NCBI RefSeq assembly: GCF_000473245.1
Contig: NC_022524.1
Span: 520,501-584,500, forward strand
DNA from: Bacillus infantis NRRL B-14911
GTDB lineage: Bacteria > Bacillota > Bacilli > Bacillales > Cytobacillaceae
DNA: 64,000 nucleotides
Direction of reading: 5' to 3'
Below the pieces are notes generated by a model. It searched no databases and was not told the DNA's origin. It saw only the letters and a list, made by a program, of their open reading frames with translations. The translations under genes and the position numbers were made by a program. This document shows positions 62,230 through 64,000 of the stretch, one piece after another; the stretch's first letter is position 1, and each line of letters opens with the position of its first letter.

Positions 62230-62269
62230 ATTATGCAAAAAAATAACTGAAATTTGGAGGAAATGAAAA

Positions 62270-64000
62270 ATGATCGCATGCAGCGGAAATGATATAGCAA
62301 AAATGTACGCAGGCACAACAATCTTTGAGGAAGTGGCTTTTGAGATTCATGAAGGGGACCGCGTCGGCCTTGTAGGTAGGAATGGCAGCGGCAAGACAAC
62401 TTTATTCAAGCTGCTGGCCGGCATCGAAACACCTGATAAAGGCCAGGTCCATTGGAAAAAAGGCACGAGGATTGGCTATCTCTCGCAGATCCCTGAATAT
62501 CCTGAGCATTTTTCAGGCAGGGATGTACTCCTTCAGGCATTCAAGGAACTGACAGTGGTTGAGAGGAAGATGAAAGAGTGCGAGCAGGCAATGGCCGAGG
62601 AAAAAGATGCTAGCAGGCTGGAGCGGTATATCGCAGAGTATGGCGTGCTTCAGGAGCAATTTGCCCACGGCGGCGGCTATGAAATGGAGGCAAGTCTGGC
62701 CAGGGTGGCATCTGGCCTGAAGATTGAAGATTTGCTGAGCAAAAGCTTTTCGTCCTTGAGCGGCGGGGAAAAAACAAAAGTATCCCTCGGCTTCACCCTT
62801 CTCCAAAATCCTGATTTCCTCCTGCTCGATGAGCCGACTAATCATCTGGATATCGATGCGGTAGAGTGGCTGGGGGTATTTTTAAAAGAATACGATGGAA
62901 CGGTGATTGTTGTATCCCACGACCGCTATTTCCTGGATGAAATCGCCAATAGGATTTTTGACCTTGAAGATGGGGAGCTCACTTCTTATCAGACCGGCTA
63001 CAGCGGATTTGTAAAAGAAAAAGAAGAAAGGCTTTTGAGGGAATTCCAGCAGTACGAAGAGCAGCAGAAGAAAATCAAGAAAATGAAGGAAGCCATCAAA
63101 CGCCTGCGTGAATGGGCCAATCAGGCCAACCCGCCGAATGAGGGGCTGCACAAAAGGGCGAGAAGCATGGAAAGAGCGCTTGAACGGATGGAAAAGCTCG
63201 ACCGTCCCATCTTGAACCGGAAGAAAATGAATATGGAACTTGATTCTGCCCAGCGGAGCGGCAAGGATGTAGTGGTGGTGAAAGGGGCTTCCAAGCATTT
63301 TGGCAGTCAGACGCTTTTTGAAGATGCCTATCTCCATATCCAGTTTCAGGAAAGGACAGCGATTGTCGGCAGCAACGGCAGCGGCAAGTCGACACTCTTG
63401 AAAATGATCCTCGGCGAGGTGCCGGCAGATGCAGGCGAGGTGCGGATTGGGAGCAATGTGAAAATAGGCTATCTTTCGCAGCATATCCAGCCTGGCTCGG
63501 AAGATGAAACCGTCCTTGAAGCATTCCGGAATGAGGTTTCTGTGGCAGAAGGGGAGGCGCGTAATATCCTGGCAGGCTTCCTGTTCTACGGCCATGCGGT
63601 CTTCCGCAGGGTGTCCAAATTGAGCGGCGGTGAAAAAATGCGCCTGCGGCTCGCCCAGCTGATGTACCAGGATATCAACTTTCTGATTCTGGATGAGCCG
63701 ACAAACCATCTCGACATTGAATCCCGGGAGGTGCTGGAGGAGGCGCTGCAGGACTATAAAGGGACCATTCTCGCAGTCTCGCATGACCGCTATTTCCTGA
63801 ATAAGCTGTTCACCAGGATCAGCTGGATTGAAAACCGGCAGCTGCTTACCTTTGCTGGCAGCTATGATTGGGCTAAGGGGAAGAAGGCAGAAAAAAAGCA
63901 GGCGTCCTTTACAAAAGAAAAGCTTGCGAAAAAGAAGCCGGCAGTGCATCGTGCAGTCCAAAAGGTGAGCAGTGAGAATCCTGAGCAGACCGAAAAAGAC
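62270..64000 (+). CDS. ABC-F family ATPase, probable ribosomal protection (runs off the window)
   Basis: 577 residues visible, no stop before the window end. Two ATPase domains without membrane segments: Walker A GLVGRNGSGKTT and IVGSNGSGKST, signatures LSGGEKTKV and LSGGEKMRL, Walker B LLLDEPTNHLD and LILDEPTNHLD with both catalytic Glu. They are joined by a charged linker of about 80 residues (KIKKMKEAIKRLREWANQAN) that reaches the peptidyl-transferase centre in ribosome-bound ABC-F proteins. It probably displaces ribosome-targeting antibiotics such as lincosamides, pleuromutilins or macrolides. The leader peptide and two terminators support this. The ATG at 62270 has GGAGG 9 nt upstream. 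The ATG at 62263 is out of frame. Confidence 0.88.
   Translation, partial: MIACSGNDIAKMYAGTTIFEEVAFEIHEGDRVGLVGRNGSGKTTLFKLLAGIETPDKGQVHWKKGTRIGYLSQIPEYPEHFSGRDVLLQAFKELTVVERKMKECEQAMAEEKDASRLERYIAEYGVLQEQFAHGGGYEMEASLARVASGLKIEDLLSKSFSSLSGGEKTKVSLGFTLLQNPDFLLLDEPTNHLDIDAVEWLGVFLKEYDGTVIVVSHDRYFLDEIANRIFDLEDGELTSYQTGYSGFVKEKEERLLREFQQYEEQQKKIKKMKEAIKRLREWANQANPPNEGLHKRARSMERALERMEKLDRPILNRKKMNMELDSAQRSGKDVVVVKGASKHFGSQTLFEDAYLHIQFQERTAIVGSNGSGKSTLLKMILGEVPADAGEVRIGSNVKIGYLSQHIQPGSEDETVLEAFRNEVSVAEGEARNILAGFLFYGHAVFRRVSKLSGGEKMRLRLAQLMYQDINFLILDEPTNHLDIESREVLEEALQDYKGTILAVSHDRYFLNKLFTRISWIENRQLLTFAGSYDWAKGKKAEKKQASFTKEKLAKKKPAVHRAVQKVSSENPEQTEKD

Noticed and set aside
62069-62266. A 65-codon frame from 62069 to 62266 overlapping the ABC-F leader terminators.
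   Set aside because: It runs through both terminator stems, lacks a ribosome site, and its codons follow the hairpin sequence. The leader ORF at 61953 explains the region better.

Overview
The window reads as chromosome of a spore-forming member of the Bacillaceae (Bacillus or one of its recent splits such as Cytobacillus or Mesobacillus). The evidence is a tricistronic GerA-type germinant receptor, a sporulenol/squalene-hopene type cyclase, a complete lia envelope-stress locus, close homologues of B. subtilis YfmL, YhfW, YfiT and YfiBC, strong AGGAGG ribosome sites with many TTG and GTG starts, and short T-tailed terminators after most transcription units. Species cannot be named from sequence alone.

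Layout. 0.1-3.7 kb: small accessory enzymes (hydrolase, YfiT-like, DHFR-like) and a secreted acidic DUF5667 protein. 4-9.9 kb: an OmpR-type two-component pair divergent from a DUF418 membrane protein, then Nudix, ASCH and methyltransferase genes. 10-18.1 kb: transporters (Na+/H+ antiporter with a structured leader, split ThrE exporter, a heterodimeric ABC exporter with one degenerate ATP site, an AgcS symporter). 18.5-21.3 kb: a lipoprotein, a small membrane protein, and a DMT exporter divergent from an Lrp-type regulator. 21.3-25.3 kb: the TPP-riboswitch thiamine thiazole operon tenI-thiO-thiS-thiG-thiF. 25.3-27 kb: an IS256-family element inserted into a 20-bp-period intergenic repeat array. 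27.1-30.8 kb: two secreted, internally repetitive proteins behind a sigma-B-like promoter, divergent from a zinc alcohol dehydrogenase that also has a sigma-B-like promoter. 32.3-37.3 kb: two amidases flanking yfmL, with a 21-bp-period array between. 37.3-38.4 kb: a c-di-GMP-I riboswitch in front of a secreted TIM-barrel-like protein. 38.4-40.4 kb: a PadR/DUF1700/DUF4097 operon. 40.4-44.9 kb: secreted GH66 and GH31 alpha-glucan enzymes behind a GntR/TreR-like operator. 45.2-46.7 kb: YhfW-type Rieske oxidoreductase. 46.9-51.1 kb: germination operon. 51-56.6 kb: sigma-B-type general stress gene, a frameshifted aminoglycoside-phosphotransferase-like gene, Fpg/Nei glycosylase, a 41-bp array, terpenoid cyclase and an M50-like protein lacking its catalytic Glu. 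56.8-60.4 kb: liaI-like, liaH, liaF, liaS, liaR. 60.4-64 kb: two copies of a palindromic interspersed repeat, a TspO-like protein, and an ABC-F ATPase (runs off the window) behind a leader peptide and two terminators that look like an antibiotic-sensing attenuator.

The features most worth a second look are the three phased degenerate intergenic arrays (20, 21 and 41 bp), the two sigma-B-linked repeat proteins, the c-di-GMP leader whose P1 strand mimics the Shine-Dalgarno sequence, the ABC-F attenuator, and the structured leader of the Na+/H+ antiporter. No complete rRNA or tRNA gene and no CRISPR array was seen.
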